NCBI RefSeq assembly: GCF_000758705.1
Contig: NZ_CP009287.1
Coordinates: forward strand, 4,650,001-4,714,000
Origin: Paenibacillus graminis
GTDB taxonomy: Bacteria; Bacillota; Bacilli; Paenibacillales; Paenibacillaceae
Direction of reading: 5' to 3'
Length of the DNA stretch: 64,000 nt
Shown here: positions 1-8,497 of the stretch, one piece after another
Layout of the letters: each line of letters opens with the position of its first letter
Numbering within the stretch: position 1 is the first letter of the stretch
Notes under the pieces: model-generated
What the model was told of the DNA's origin: nothing
The model's input: the letters and a program-made list of their open reading frames with translations, nothing else
The model's database searches: none
Position numbers and translations under genes: made by a program

Positions 1-536
1 ATACTTTTCAAGGTAATGGAGCCGGTTCCCGCCTGCTGGGCATCTATGGTAAAAAGATCGGGATATATTTCATCCGCAGCTGGAAGATTCCCGCCATGCC
101 CGGACTTGTACCGGTTGATCCTGCGCTGGACATCATTCACCTTCTGCACGGTAACAAGATCCATCAGTTTAACGGATGGGCGTGTTTCTTCATCCAGGAT
201 TAGAAAATACGCGCTGCCGCCTTTTTCAAAAGCTGCCGCGGGAATTTCATCCAGATACCCCATTTCATGCAGCTTCCCGAGATCTACCACAAATTTCTCA
301 TATCTGGGGGTGGCTTCATCCGCATTCAAAATCGGCAGCAGGCCCTCCTGCTGCTGGTAATCCTCTACAGCCTCCTGTACCCGCTTTACGCTTTCCCGGT
401 AGCTGCCGCCTGTCTGCTGCTCCTTGCCGGGATACATGCAGCCTGAGAGTGAGCCAGCCAAGAGTATGAACACCATCAATAGCAATGCTGCACCTTTGGA
501 TTTCTGCTTTTTCATCCGCCTTATGCCGCTCACCAC
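1..536 (-). CDS. yphF: Lipoprotein, YphF-like, 3' end outside window
   Basis: Reading continues off the left edge, so only the N-terminal ~178 residues are visible. The start chosen is GTG at 536 because a GGAGGG lies 7 nt upstream; an ATG at 515 lacks a well-spaced ribosome binding site. A short basic N-terminus (MKKQKSKG) precedes a hydrophobic helix ending in the lipobox LSGC, followed by a polar region, so the product should be an outer-face membrane lipoprotein. Position beside a DUF2768 gene, upstream of where spoIVA lies in Bacillus, suggests the YphF family of unknown function. It follows the ferredoxin gene by about 40 nt and is probably cotranscribed. Lipoprotein assignment is strong; the YphF name rests mainly on synteny. 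Confidence 0.7.
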   Translation of the reverse strand, partial: MVSGIRRMKKQKSKGAALLLMVFILLAGSLSGCMYPGKEQQTGGSYRESVKRVQEAVEDYQQQEGLLPILNADEATPRYEKFVVDLGKLHEMGYLDEIPAAAFEKGGSAYFLILDEETRPSVKLMDLVTVQKVNDVQRRINRYKSGHGGNLPAADEIYPDLFTIDAQQAGTGSITLKS

Positions 537-575
537 CCTGAATCCCTCCACTTCGTAAGGTTGTTGCTTACAGAA

Positions 576-944
576 CTACCACAGCTCGTCTTCATCCCCG
601 CGCCGCGCCGCTTCAAGCCTGCGCCGCACGGCTGCTTTTAGAGGGTCTTCCGGGGTATGTACTGTTACATTGCTCCGTACGGCTGCTTGACAAGCCAAAC
701 GGACACCTTCATCCAGCAGACTGCCCAATTTGCGCCGTTCCGCATCGCCAGGCGGCTGTATACCCGCAGCTGATTGATCCTCAACCTTCACCTTACACAT
801 CAGACAACCGGCCTTTCCGCCGCAGCGGGTAGTTAGGACAACCCCTGCTTTACGGGCTGCTTCAAGCAGCGAGGTGCCCTGCATAACTTCAGCTGTACGG
901 CCTTCCGGCTGAAAAGTAACAATCCATCCCTTTTGCCGTTTCAT
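576..944 (-). CDS. 2Fe-2S ferredoxin (adrenodoxin/plant-type fold)
   Basis: A 122-residue protein with the cluster-binding pattern Cys41-x5-Cys47-x2-Cys50 and Cys85, the spacing of [2Fe-2S] ferredoxins with a beta-grasp fold. The context TRCGGKAGCLMC is typical of the cluster loop. It should shuttle electrons in the cytoplasm; the partner is not evident from neighbours. The C-terminal ~35 residues are rich in Arg and Glu and extend past the usual domain. The ATG at 944 follows a purine-rich GGAAGGAAG. It lies between a nucleotidyltransferase-like gene (26 nt gap) and the lipoprotein gene on the same strand, so the three may share a transcript. Confidence 0.88.
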   Translation of the reverse strand: MKRQKGWIVTFQPEGRTAEVMQGTSLLEAARKAGVVLTTRCGGKAGCLMCKVKVEDQSAAGIQPPGDAERRKLGSLLDEGVRLACQAAVRSNVTVHTPEDPLKAAVRRRLEAARRGDEDELW

Positions 945-970
945 GATGCAGCTTCCTTCCTTCGCATTTG

Positions 971-1588
971 TTATGTTTCAATTAATGGGGAAACTCCCAG
1001 CAGTTGATTCAGTTGCATCTGGAAGGACAGGTCCAGTCCGTTATCCAGAATCAGACTTTGCAGCAATGGCAGGTGGGCGGACAGATCATGTCTCAGGTAA
1101 GCTGCGATGCTTGCACAGCGTTCATCCCTGCCGCGCAGGATGTTGAATATCAGTTCATGAGCTGCAGGCATTAGCCGCAGCAGGCCGATTCCCGTAAAAT
1201 CCTGCACAGGTGCATAAGCCAGCAGCCGCTGGATGTTCACAGAGTACTGCCAGGAGCCATGTCCAATCTCAAATCCGCCTATCAGTTCAATACTGGTATT
1301 CCCCAGGGAATAGCAGCTGCGCAGCGAAAAACAGCCTCCGCTGTAATCCTCCTCCGGACCGCTTACGGTATACCCGCTAAGCACGTCATGGAGGCGCCTG
1401 GCATCCTGTATATCCGCATACAGGTCAATGTCATGTGGAGCAGCGTCCAGCGTGACCCCATGAAGCAGCAGCCCGCAGCTTCCTCCCAGCAGCCATGCCG
1501 GCGGCTGCTCCAGCCATGGCAAGCTTAACTTTTCCGTCAATTCCCCAAGCACAGTAACCAGTGGTTCCGGTACCCCGGTTAAAGCCAT
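971..1588 (-). CDS. Nucleotidyltransferase-fold protein
   Basis: A 205-residue protein with an N-terminal LLGGSCGLLLHG followed by HDIDLYAD, matching the GGS...DxD signature of minimal nucleotidyltransferase (polymerase beta-like) domains seen in AbiEii/MNT-type proteins. The catalytic acidic pair would be the two Asp in DIDLYAD. No antitoxin-like partner is adjacent, so a toxin-antitoxin role is not supported. An in-frame GTG at 1597 would add three residues; ATG at 1588 is preferred because GGAG sits about 10 nt upstream. Downstream is the ferredoxin gene. The substrate is unknown, and the C-terminal half shows nothing I recognise. Confidence 0.6.
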   Translation of the reverse strand: MALTGVPEPLVTVLGELTEKLSLPWLEQPPAWLLGGSCGLLLHGVTLDAAPHDIDLYADIQDARRLHDVLSGYTVSGPEEDYSGGCFSLRSCYSLGNTSIELIGGFEIGHGSWQYSVNIQRLLAYAPVQDFTGIGLLRLMPAAHELIFNILRGRDERCASIAAYLRHDLSAHLPLLQSLILDNGLDLSFQMQLNQLLGVSPLIET

Positions 1589-1661
1589 ACCCCACACACT
1601 CCATTCATGAAAAAGTCAGCGCTTCTTCCAGAAATACTTCTGACTGAATGAATGTAAATGC

Positions 1662-1841
1662 TTACATAATCGAAGCAGCTCCTCCTAGCAAGCCGATTAG
1701 CATAATCACAAAAGCGATCACAGACAAAATGCCCCTTAACAGGCCTTTGGTTTTACTGCGGGCAAAGGTAATCAGAAACACGGATAGTCCCATAATCAGG
1801 ATTGCGACCAGGGATAACCACATCTTTGTCATCGGGTCCAT
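1662..1841 (-). CDS. yphE: Small membrane protein, DUF2768 (YphE-like)
   Basis: A 59-residue ORF with ATG at 1841 and AGGGGG about 9 nt upstream. The peptide MDPMTKMW begins a protein made of two hydrophobic helices (about residues 8-25 and 36-57) separated by a short basic loop (ARSKTKG). Length, topology and position between a YphF-like lipoprotein and gpsA/der match YphE, a DUF2768 protein of B. subtilis with unknown function, encoded next to spoIVA. It is read opposite to spurious plus-strand frames over the same bases. Good confidence that it is a gene; no function is known. Confidence 0.8.
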   Translation of the reverse strand: MDPMTKMWLSLVAILIMGLSVFLITFARSKTKGLLRGILSVIAFVIMLIGLLGGAASIM

Positions 1842-1934
1842 GCGCTGCGCCCCCTATTCGGCTAATTTCGGATTGCGAATATTATAACATGAAACTCTAT
1901 CCATTTCTGCAAGTAGAAAAGTTTGGAATTCACA

Positions 1935-1982
1935 GTAAAAAAGAGCAGAAATCCGGAATCTGGGTGGATTCCGGATTTCTGC
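1935..1982 (-). terminator. Rho-independent terminator after spoVIF
   Basis: A perfect 16-bp inverted repeat (1945-1960 with 1967-1982, 6-nt loop) is followed on the minus strand by a run of T residues (CTCTTTTTTACT). It ends the der-plsY-gpsA-spoVIF unit about 25 nt past the spoVIF stop. Confidence 0.9.
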
Positions 1983-2005
1983 CCTTTACTGCGCTAAGCT
2001 CTGAC

Positions 2006-2281
2006 TTATTTTTTCATCATCATTTTCATTAAAGACTCCATTGTGCCGGAATTTGCGCCGCCTTTTTTGACTGCGTTAATAATTTCCTGCACAGTAGCTT
2101 CACTAACTGGCACCTTAGCCATTGATGACACCTGCTTGATCAACTGGCGGAGCTGGGCTTCATTCTGCGTTGTTCCCGGCTTGACCGTGCTGGCCAGCTT
2201 TTTGACGGCGCCTTCCGTAATGTTCTTGCCCGCCTTTTTGTTAATAGCGTTCAATGCATCCTTGGAAAAATCTCTGCTCAC
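2006..2281 (-). CDS. spoVIF: Stage VI sporulation protein F
   Basis: A 91-residue protein starting MSRDFSKDALNAINKK and ending in a Met/Lys-rich tail, matching SpoVIF (YjcC), a sporulation protein needed for late coat assembly in Bacillus. In B. subtilis the gene lies near yjcA-yjcB rather than gpsA; here it is downstream of gpsA. The start is GTG at 2281 with GGAGGAGGG 7 nt upstream, a very strong site. There are no membrane segments; the sequence is basic, Ala/Val-rich and probably helical. A strong terminator follows. Family assignment is from overall sequence recognition. Confidence 0.85.
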   Translation of the reverse strand: MSRDFSKDALNAINKKAGKNITEGAVKKLASTVKPGTTQNEAQLRQLIKQVSSMAKVPVSEATVQEIINAVKKGGANSGTMESLMKMMMKK

Positions 2282-2348
2282 TTTTCATCCCTCCTCCGTC
2301 AATCCCCATTACAACATATGAGGATTTCCGGCAAAAGGTGAACGTTCA

Positions 2349-3389
2349 TCAGGAATGCCATTGCTCCCAGGTCTCCTGGGAAATGGCCTCCATCTCCGTC
2401 TTGCGGTCCCGGCCCATCAAGGCCTCCACCGCACTGCGTGGAGATCTGCCTTGGAACAGCACATGATAAATCTGATCGGTAATCGGCATCTGCACATTAA
2501 GATTAAGCGAAATCGCATAAGCCGCTTTCGTGGTCCGTATGCCTTCAACCACCATTCCCATCGATTCTAGCACCTCAGCTAAAGGTTTGCCCTGGCCCAG
2601 CATAGAGCCGGCCCGCCAGTTGCGGCTGTGCTTGCTGGTTGCCGTTACCACCAGGTCCCCCAGACCGGCAAGGCCGGAGAAGGTAAGCGGATTGGCGCCA
2701 AGCTCCACCCCAACACGTGAGATTTCGGCAAGTCCACGGGTAAGCAGCGCTGCCTTGGCATTGTCTCCGAAACCCAGGCCATCCGACAGCCCTGCACCCA
2801 GTGCAATGATATTCTTCAATGCCCCGGCCAATTCCACGCCCACCTGGTCGCGGTTCGTATAAACGCGGAAATCATTGTTGATGAAGAGCTCCTGCGCGGC
2901 CGCTGCGCGGTGTTCATCTGCCGAAGCCACAACTACAGTAGTCGGACACAAACGGACTACTTCTTCCGCATGGCTCGGTCCGGACAGCACCACAATTTCC
3001 CCTTCGGTACAGCCCAGCTCCTCAGAGATCACGGTCGACATCCGTTTTACAGTTTCGGTCTCAAACCCCTTGGTGGCATGAATGCAGAGCATCCCTTCCT
3101 TCCAATAGGGCTTCAAAGCACCGGCAACCTGCCGCATGGCGGAGGAAGGCGCAACAATAACAACCGCTTTGGAATCCTTGACGGCAGTCTCCATATCTGT
3201 AGTCGCAATAATGTTCGGCGGCAGCGTTATTCCGGGCAGAAAATGCTCATTCGTATGGGAGTTGTTGATCTCGGCCGCTTGTTCGGGTTTCCGTGTCCAC
3301 AGATAAACTTCCGAGTGGTTAGCCGCCAGCACAGATGCCAGCGCAGTTCCCCAACTGCCCGCGACCAGCACGGTTATTTTATCAGACAA
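2349..3389 (-). CDS. gpsA: NAD(P)-dependent glycerol-3-phosphate dehydrogenase
   Basis: A 346-residue cytoplasmic enzyme that reduces dihydroxyacetone phosphate to sn-glycerol-3-phosphate, the backbone for phospholipids. Characteristic segments visible are GSWGTALASVLA near the N-terminus, ATKGFE, LSGPSHAEEV, the catalytic Lys in ALKNIIALGAG, and GLAGLGDLVVT. The start is TTG at 3389, preceded by AAGGAGGGG 7 nt away, overlapping the 3' end of plsY by 8 nt, so translation is probably coupled. Odd point: the dinucleotide-binding loop reads V9-A-G11-S-W-G14 where most family members have G-x-G-x-x-G, so the first Gly is Val. Being next to plsY fits, since PlsY uses its product. Confidence 0.96.
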   Translation of the reverse strand: MSDKITVLVAGSWGTALASVLAANHSEVYLWTRKPEQAAEINNSHTNEHFLPGITLPPNIIATTDMETAVKDSKAVVIVAPSSAMRQVAGALKPYWKEGMLCIHATKGFETETVKRMSTVISEELGCTEGEIVVLSGPSHAEEVVRLCPTTVVVASADEHRAAAAQELFINNDFRVYTNRDQVGVELAGALKNIIALGAGLSDGLGFGDNAKAALLTRGLAEISRVGVELGANPLTFSGLAGLGDLVVTATSKHSRNWRAGSMLGQGKPLAEVLESMGMVVEGIRTTKAAYAISLNLNVQMPITDQIYHVLFQGRSPRSAVEALMGRDRKTEMEAISQETWEQWHS

Positions 3390-3999
3390 CGCGGTTCCCC
3401 TCCTTGACTTTGGAGCCGATTTTATTTTCCCGTCCCTGGCTGATTTTCACGATATTGCTCCGGTGCCGCCAGAAAGCGAAGATGGCAATAATAAGACTGC
3501 CCCACAGCTCCGGCGCTGTAAATCCGGTAAAAATCAAAAACACCGGGGTCAATGCCACAAACAGCAGTGAGCCTAGGGATACATACTTTGTGATCACAAT
3601 CGCCACAATGGCAATAATGCCGGCGATCAGCGCAGGCCAAAACGCAAGTGTAGCCATGACGCCAATAGTGGTTGCAATGCCTTTTCCGCCGCGAAAATGG
3701 AAGTACAGCGGCCAATTGTGCCCGATAATGGCGGCGATCCCGCAGGCAACTGCGACCCACGTTCCCCAGCCGCCGGCCCAGGTTCCAAGCCAGACCGCAG
3801 CAATTCCCTTCAGCACGTCAAGAACGAGCACAAGAATCGCCGGGCCTTTTCCCATCACACGCAGTGTGTTGGTAGCCCCCGCATTTCCGCTTCCATACTG
3901 CCGGATATCCACACCCTTAAGCAGCCGCACCAGCAGCACACTGAAGCTCACAGAACCAAGCAGATAGCTTACAACGATAACCAGAAGTTCAAACGCCAC
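3382..3999 (-). CDS. plsY: Acyl-phosphate glycerol-3-phosphate acyltransferase PlsY
   Basis: A 205-residue polytopic membrane protein that transfers an acyl group from acyl-phosphate to glycerol-3-phosphate, the first committed step of phosphatidic acid synthesis in Gram-positive bacteria. Family motifs are visible: the segment YGSGNAGATNTLRVMGK, the GHNWPLYFHFRGGKGIATT loop and five or so hydrophobic helices. The start is GTG at 3999 with GGGGAG about 6 nt upstream, 12 nt after the der stop. It overlaps gpsA by 8 nt, so the supplier of its substrate is encoded directly downstream. The last ~20 residues are basic and cytoplasmic. Confidence 0.95.
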   Translation of the reverse strand: MAFELLVIVVSYLLGSVSFSVLLVRLLKGVDIRQYGSGNAGATNTLRVMGKGPAILVLVLDVLKGIAAVWLGTWAGGWGTWVAVACGIAAIIGHNWPLYFHFRGGKGIATTIGVMATLAFWPALIAGIIAIVAIVITKYVSLGSLLFVALTPVFLIFTGFTAPELWGSLIIAIFAFWRHRSNIVKISQGRENKIGSKVKEGNRVV

Positions 4000-4010
4000 T
4001 GTCTTCTCCC

Positions 4011-5336
4011 CTAACCTTCGTTATCGGACTTGCGCCGTGTAAACAGACGGATTGGTGTGCCTTCAAAATTGAACGCAGCGCGGATCTTGTTCTCCAGATA
4101 CCGTTCATAGGAGAAGTGCATCAGCGAAGGATCATTTACAAACACCACAATCGTCGGCGGCTTCACGGCTACCTGCGTCACGTAGTTGATGCGCAGGCGC
4201 CGGCCTTTATCCGTTGGCGGAGGATTAATGGCAACAGCATCGGAGACCACATCATTCACCAGATGCGTCGTAATCCGCAGCGCATGCTGCTGGGCTACAT
4301 GCTGAACTACCGGCAGCAGCTTCTGCAGGCGCTGCTTGGTGAGCGCAGACAAGAAGACGACCGGCGCATAAGACATAAACAGGAAGTGGTCGCGGATTGT
4401 GTTTTCGAAGTTCTGCATGGTTTTGTCATCCTTCTCGACAACATCCCATTTGTTCACCACAAATATGGAAGCCTTGCCCGCATCATGGGCATAACCGGCG
4501 ATATGCTTGTCCTGGTCGATAATGCCTTCCTCGCCGTTGATGACGACGAGCACAACATCAGCTCGCTCAATCGCACGCATAGCCCGCATCACACTGTATT
4601 TCTCTGTAGTCTCATATACCTTGCCGCGTTTGCGCATTCCGGCAGTATCGATCAGCACATATCTCTGCCCATCCCGTTCAAAAGGCGTATCAATAGCGTC
4701 CCGGGTAGTACCGGCGACATCACTGACGATTACACGTTCCTCGCCCAAAATGGCATTGACCAGGGAGGATTTGCCTACATTCGGACGGCCGATCAGTGCC
4801 ACACGAATGATATCCTCATCGTATTCCTCTTCCACAGGCTCCGGCAGACGCTCGGTAACCGCATCCAGCAGATCGCCAATCCCCGTGCCATGGCTGCCGG
4901 ATATTCCGATGGGATCGCCAATGCCAAGGCTGTAGAATTCATAAATATCCTCTGTACGTTTCATGTTGTCAACTTTATTGATCGCAAGAACAATCGGCTT
5001 GCCGGAGCGGAACAGAATCTGCGCTACCTCTTCATCCGCATTCGTCAGCCCGCTTTTTGCCTCGCACATAAAGACGATGACATCCGCTTCTTCAATCGCC
5101 AGCTCCGCCTGAACGCGGATTGATTTCAGAATTGCATCTTCACCGTCAATTTCAATGCCTCCGGTATCGATGACACTGAAGGATTTGCCGTTCCAATCGG
5201 AAACGCCGTAAATCCGGTCGCGTGTAATCCCCGGTTTATCTTCTACGATGGCCAATCTATCGCCAATCAGCCTGTTAAATATCGTCGATTTACCGACGTT
5301 AGGCCTCCCAACGATGGCCACAACGGGTCTTGCCAT
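4011..5336 (-). CDS. der: Ribosome-associated GTPase Der (EngA)
   Basis: A 441-residue essential GTPase for 50S subunit assembly with two tandem G domains and a C-terminal KH-like domain. G1 motifs GRPNVGKS occur near residue 9 and again near residue 183; DTAG/DTGG (G3) and NKxD (G4: NKVD, NKWD) are present in both halves. The start is placed at ATG 5336 ([12 protein letters not shown]) because AGGAGG lies 7 nt upstream; the longer frame would begin inside poorly supported sequence, and an ATG at 5342 is only one base from the ribosome binding site. It heads the der-plsY-gpsA-spoVIF cluster. All key residues are intact. Confidence 0.97.
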   Translation of the reverse strand: MARPVVAIVGRPNVGKSTIFNRLIGDRLAIVEDKPGITRDRIYGVSDWNGKSFSVIDTGGIEIDGEDAILKSIRVQAELAIEEADVIVFMCEAKSGLTNADEEVAQILFRSGKPIVLAINKVDNMKRTEDIYEFYSLGIGDPIGISGSHGTGIGDLLDAVTERLPEPVEEEYDEDIIRVALIGRPNVGKSSLVNAILGEERVIVSDVAGTTRDAIDTPFERDGQRYVLIDTAGMRKRGKVYETTEKYSVMRAMRAIERADVVLVVINGEEGIIDQDKHIAGYAHDAGKASIFVVNKWDVVEKDDKTMQNFENTIRDHFLFMSYAPVVFLSALTKQRLQKLLPVVQHVAQQHALRITTHLVNDVVSDAVAINPPPTDKGRRLRINYVTQVAVKPPTIVVFVNDPSLMHFSYERYLENKIRAAFNFEGTPIRLFTRRKSDNEG

Positions 5337-5453
5337 ATTCATTCCTCCTGTCTTCCTTACGCTACTCATCATAGCAAAAAACCATTCAATTGGCTAACAC
5401 CCTAACGCTTGGTCCATCCCGCTGTTTCCGCGCGGAACGGGTCCTTAAAATAC

Positions 5454-5488
5454 AATCGGCGAACCCCCGTATCGAGGGTTCGCCGATT
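5454..5488 (-). terminator. Terminator-like hairpin after rpsA
   Basis: A perfect 13-bp inverted repeat (5454-5466 with 5476-5488) lies 35 nt past the rpsA stop. On the minus strand it is followed by GTATTTTAAGG, a weak T-tract, so termination may be partial and allow reading into der. Confidence 0.7.
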
Positions 5489-5522
5489 ACTATACCCGTA
5501 TATGAGCGGAAATACGAAGGGA

Positions 5523-6860
5523 TTAGTTATTGCCCTTGAATTTGTCCAGCTTGTCGCCAAAACGTTCAGCCAGCGTAAAGCTGAGTCCTTCATTGCTGAG
5601 CGACACGTTAGGGTTGTTCAGCACTTCTTTTGGCGCTCTGTCTCTGTTGTTGCTGCGTTCTGGTCTAGCCGCTTGAGCAGGAGCTTCTTCGGTTTCCTTG
5701 ATGCTCAAGCTTACGCGCTTCTCGGATGGATTGAAGTCCAGAACCTTAACCTGTACCTCTTGTCCTTCTTTCAGCACTTCATGCGGAGTTCCGATGTGCT
5801 TGTGGGAGATCTGGGAGATGTGCACAAGGCCTTCCACGCCTGGAAGCAGTTCAACAAATGCTCCGAAGTTCACGAGGCGTTTAACTTCGCCTGTTACTAC
5901 ATCGCCAATGTTGATTTTGCCTGCAGCAGAATCCCAAGGACCTGGAGCGGCAGCTTTGATACTGAGGCTGATTTTGCCTTTTTCAGGGTCAACCTTAAGT
6001 ACTTTAACCTTAACCTTTTCGCCTTCAGAAACCACATCAGAAGGTTTCTCTACATGATTCCAAGCGATTTCGGATACGTGAACCAGACCATCAACGCCGC
6101 CTACATCAACAAATGCGCCGAATTGAGTCAAGCGTTGCACTGTACCTTCAATGATTTGTCCTTCGGACAGCTCGGACATAATCTTCTGCTTGTTGGCTTC
6201 GAATTCTTCTTCCAGGACTTCTTTGGCAGAAAGAATAACCTTGCTGTTCTCGCGGTCCAATTCTTTCACTTTTACGCGAAGTGTGCGGCCTTTATAGTCG
6301 CTGAAATCTTCTACGAAGTGACGTTCAACCATGGAAGCCGGAATAAATCCGCGCGCGCCAACATCAGCCACGAGGCCGCCTTTGACAACATCAGCCACAG
6401 TGACTTCGAACGCTTCCTGGGACGCAAAATATTTTTCGAGATCTTCCCATGATTTTTCGCTGTCGATTGCACGTTTGGAAAGCACGAGGCTTTCTTTGTT
6501 GTCATTGATGCTGACAACCTTGCATTCCACTTCTTGTCCAACTTCAACCGCTGCAGCAGCGTTGTCCAGTTGTACGGAAGACAATTCGCGAATCGGAATC
6601 ACGCCGTCGTATTTATATCCAATGCTTACATAAGCTTGGTTATCTTCGATTTTGACGATTGTTCCTTTCACGGTATCGCCTTTTTTCAGAGAAATGATTT
6701 CCAAACCTTCTTGGCTAGTCACTTCTTCTTCGTTGCCAGCAACTGCTTCTGTAGCACCGTTAGTCTCTTCAGCTGCGGTTTCCACAGTTTCGGTTGCTTC
6801 TACGGCTTCGTTGTTGTCAACGTTTGCCGCAGTTTCCTGATTTCTAGTTTCTTCAGACAT
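5523..6860 (-). CDS. rpsA: 30S ribosomal protein S1 homologue (YpfD type)
   Basis: A 445-residue RNA-binding protein with four S1 domains (about residues 58-125, 143-210, 228-297 and 315-383). The last two carry the full FGAFV signature and the GLVH(V/I)S segment; the second is more divergent. Residues 1-55 are an acidic low-complexity extension rich in Glu, Ala and Thr, longer than in B. subtilis YpfD (about 380 residues). As in other Firmicutes there are four S1 domains rather than the six of E. coli S1, so its role on the ribosome is probably accessory. ATG at 6860 follows GAGGAGGG. A ~160-nt gap upstream separates it from plsC. Confidence 0.93.
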   Translation of the reverse strand: MSEETRNQETAANVDNNEAVEATETVETAAEETNGATEAVAGNEEEVTSQEGLEIISLKKGDTVKGTIVKIEDNQAYVSIGYKYDGVIPIRELSSVQLDNAAAAVEVGQEVECKVVSINDNKESLVLSKRAIDSEKSWEDLEKYFASQEAFEVTVADVVKGGLVADVGARGFIPASMVERHFVEDFSDYKGRTLRVKVKELDRENSKVILSAKEVLEEEFEANKQKIMSELSEGQIIEGTVQRLTQFGAFVDVGGVDGLVHVSEIAWNHVEKPSDVVSEGEKVKVKVLKVDPEKGKISLSIKAAAPGPWDSAAGKINIGDVVTGEVKRLVNFGAFVELLPGVEGLVHISQISHKHIGTPHEVLKEGQEVQVKVLDFNPSEKRVSLSIKETEEAPAQAARPERSNNRDRAPKEVLNNPNVSLSNEGLSFTLAERFGDKLDKFKGNN

Positions 6861-6965
6861 GTGATTACCCTCCTCGATTCAAAACCCCATTTATTTAAAC
6901 CCGCGTAGAGCAGAGTTCAAAACAAGCAATGCATGATGCACTTACACTTTCACGTTAGTATGTTC

Positions 6966-6992
6966 CAAAAAATAGCGGTTATGCCGTTATTT
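6966..6992 (-). terminator. Terminator after cmk-plsC
   Basis: An 8-bp stem (6971-6978 with 6984-6991, one G-U pair) is followed on the minus strand by TATTTTTTGG. It sits about 35 nt beyond the plsC stop and upstream of rpsA, so rpsA probably has its own promoter in the remaining leader, where I see no convincing -35/-10 pair. Confidence 0.65.
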
Positions 6993-7024
6993 AATCAGCA
7001 GAACATCCGCTTGCCTGCCACTGC

Positions 7025-7612
7025 TTAGTTCACAGTAGGCTTTCCGGTCTTTGCCATCTCACGAATGCGTCCCATAATGACATCGGTGACTTCTTCCAGA
7101 GATTCGCTGCCTGCGCCTGCAAATGAACTGAGATCTATGGGAGCCCCATAAATGACGGTCATCCGGCGAAAAGGCTTATAAGACCCGACAATTGCGGCAG
7201 GAACAACTGCTGCGCCGCTGCGAAGCGCAAAACTTGCTGCGCCCTTCTTCGCCGCACCGGAGTCTGACTTTCGTGTCCCTTCCGGAAAGATGCCCATAAC
7301 ATGTCCGCTGCGAAGCGTATTAAGGGCCGTTTTGATGGATTCTTTGCTAACGCCGCCACGCTTGACCGGAAAAGCACCCAGCTTGTCAATAAGCCAGCCC
7401 AATACCGGAACCTTGAACAGCTCCGCCTTGGCCATGTACTTCACCTGGCGTCTCAGCTTAATTCCGATGGTCATCGGATCAAGCAGACTGATGTGGTTGG
7501 CGCACAGCAGCACTCCGCCTTCCTCCGGCACATTCTCTTTCCCTATAATCTTAAGCGGAAACAAAATGGCGTAAATGAAGCGAAGCAATCCACGGCATAT
7601 CACATAAATCAT
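7025..7612 (-). CDS. plsC: 1-acyl-sn-glycerol-3-phosphate acyltransferase
   Basis: A 195-residue membrane-associated acyltransferase that makes phosphatidic acid from lysophosphatidic acid. It has the catalytic NHISLLDP (the HxxxxD motif) after an N-terminal hydrophobic segment, and the glycerol-phosphate-binding FPEGTRK motif. Length is typical for the short bacterial PlsC family. Its ATG overlaps the TGA of cmk (ATGA), so the two are translationally coupled. Together with plsY and gpsA a few kilobases away, most of the phosphatidic acid pathway is encoded here. Confidence 0.93.
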   Translation of the reverse strand: MIYVICRGLLRFIYAILFPLKIIGKENVPEEGGVLLCANHISLLDPMTIGIKLRRQVKYMAKAELFKVPVLGWLIDKLGAFPVKRGGVSKESIKTALNTLRSGHVMGIFPEGTRKSDSGAAKKGAASFALRSGAAVVPAAIVGSYKPFRRMTVIYGAPIDLSSFAGAGSESLEEVTDVIMGRIREMAKTGKPTVN

Positions 7613-8319
7613 AAAGGATTTCTCTCCCCGTCTACATAAGATCTGCAGCGGGAAACGATCGCTTCTACGGCTTGATGGATATCCATATGCGTCGTATCCA
7701 GAAGAATGGCATCCTCTGCGCGGCGCAGCGGTGAAATCTCCCGTCCTTCATCCAGACGGTCCCGCATGGCGATATCATGTTCAAGCTGCTGGAGCGTCAC
7801 TGTTTCCGCATCTTTCAGTTCCTTGTAACGGCGAAGAGCCCGTTCTTCCACACTCGCCGTCATGAAAATCTTCACTTCGGCATCCGGCAGTACGGTTGTC
7901 CCGATATCGCGGCCGTCCATCACCACTCCCTTGCGAAGCGCCATCTGGCGCTGCAAATGGCTCAGCCTGGATCTTACACCCTCAATCTTCGAATACTGCG
8001 ACACCAGGCCGCTGACCTGAAGACTGCGGATATGCGGAGTCACGTCTTCCCCATTAATCAGCACTTTCTGCACATCCTGCTCCGGGATCAGCTCGATCAC
8101 CATGTCGCGGACCTTCAGATCCACCTGCTGATCATCTTCAGCCGGAATGCCTTCACGGATCATATACCAGGTAATCGCCCGGTACATAGCGCCCGTATCA
8201 ACATAAATGTAGGACAGCTTCCTGGCTACCAATCGGGCTACAGTGCTCTTGCCTGCCCCGGCAGGTCCGTCGATGGCGACGTTAATTCTGTCGTAAGTAT
8301 GTGCACCCTGCCTATCCAA
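7609..8319 (-). CDS. cmk: Cytidylate kinase
   Basis: A 236-residue nucleoside monophosphate kinase phosphorylating CMP/dCMP. The P-loop GPAGAGKST is near the N-terminus, followed by YIYVDTGAMYRAIT and the VVMDGRDIGT motif; the LID region carries RRAEDA. The start is taken as TTG at 8319, because GAGGAGG begins at 8334 and ends 9 nt before it; the longer frame would start inside that ribosome binding site. Overlaps plsC by 4 nt. The order motI-cmk-plsC-rpsA matches B. subtilis ypfA-cmk-rpsA. Confidence 0.95.
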   Translation of the reverse strand: MDRQGAHTYDRINVAIDGPAGAGKSTVARLVARKLSYIYVDTGAMYRAITWYMIREGIPAEDDQQVDLKVRDMVIELIPEQDVQKVLINGEDVTPHIRSLQVSGLVSQYSKIEGVRSRLSHLQRQMALRKGVVMDGRDIGTTVLPDAEVKIFMTASVEERALRRYKELKDAETVTLQQLEHDIAMRDRLDEGREISPLRRAEDAILLDTTHMDIHQAVEAIVSRCRSYVDGERNPL

Positions 8320-8378
8320 CGGGGCATTCCTCCTCAAACACTCTTTCAGTTAGCAAAAAAGTTTGCTGTTATTATCAA

Positions 8379-8400
8379 GAAAAAAGCAGGCATTGCCTGC
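8379..8400 (-). terminator. Terminator after the PilZ gene
   Basis: A compact palindrome (8386-8400, GCAGGCATTGCCTGC on the plus strand) is followed on the minus strand by six T residues. It lies about 100 nt past the PilZ gene and 60 nt before cmk. Confidence 0.8.
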
Positions 8401-8497
8401 GACTTATAAAATTATACCACAGTTTATAACTCAGTGCAAAATGGCACAGAGGGTTTTATACAGAAAAAAGTGTCTGTTTTCGCCTTTTTTGTCCCTT

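Noticed and set aside
4116..5123. A 335-residue plus-strand frame over der
   Set aside because: It is entirely within the der gene on the other strand, and the conserved motifs of der explain the sequence.
5409..6452. A 347-residue plus-strand frame and other long antisense frames over rpsA
   Set aside because: They are shadows of the minus-strand rpsA, with no start signal and protein composition unlike a real gene.
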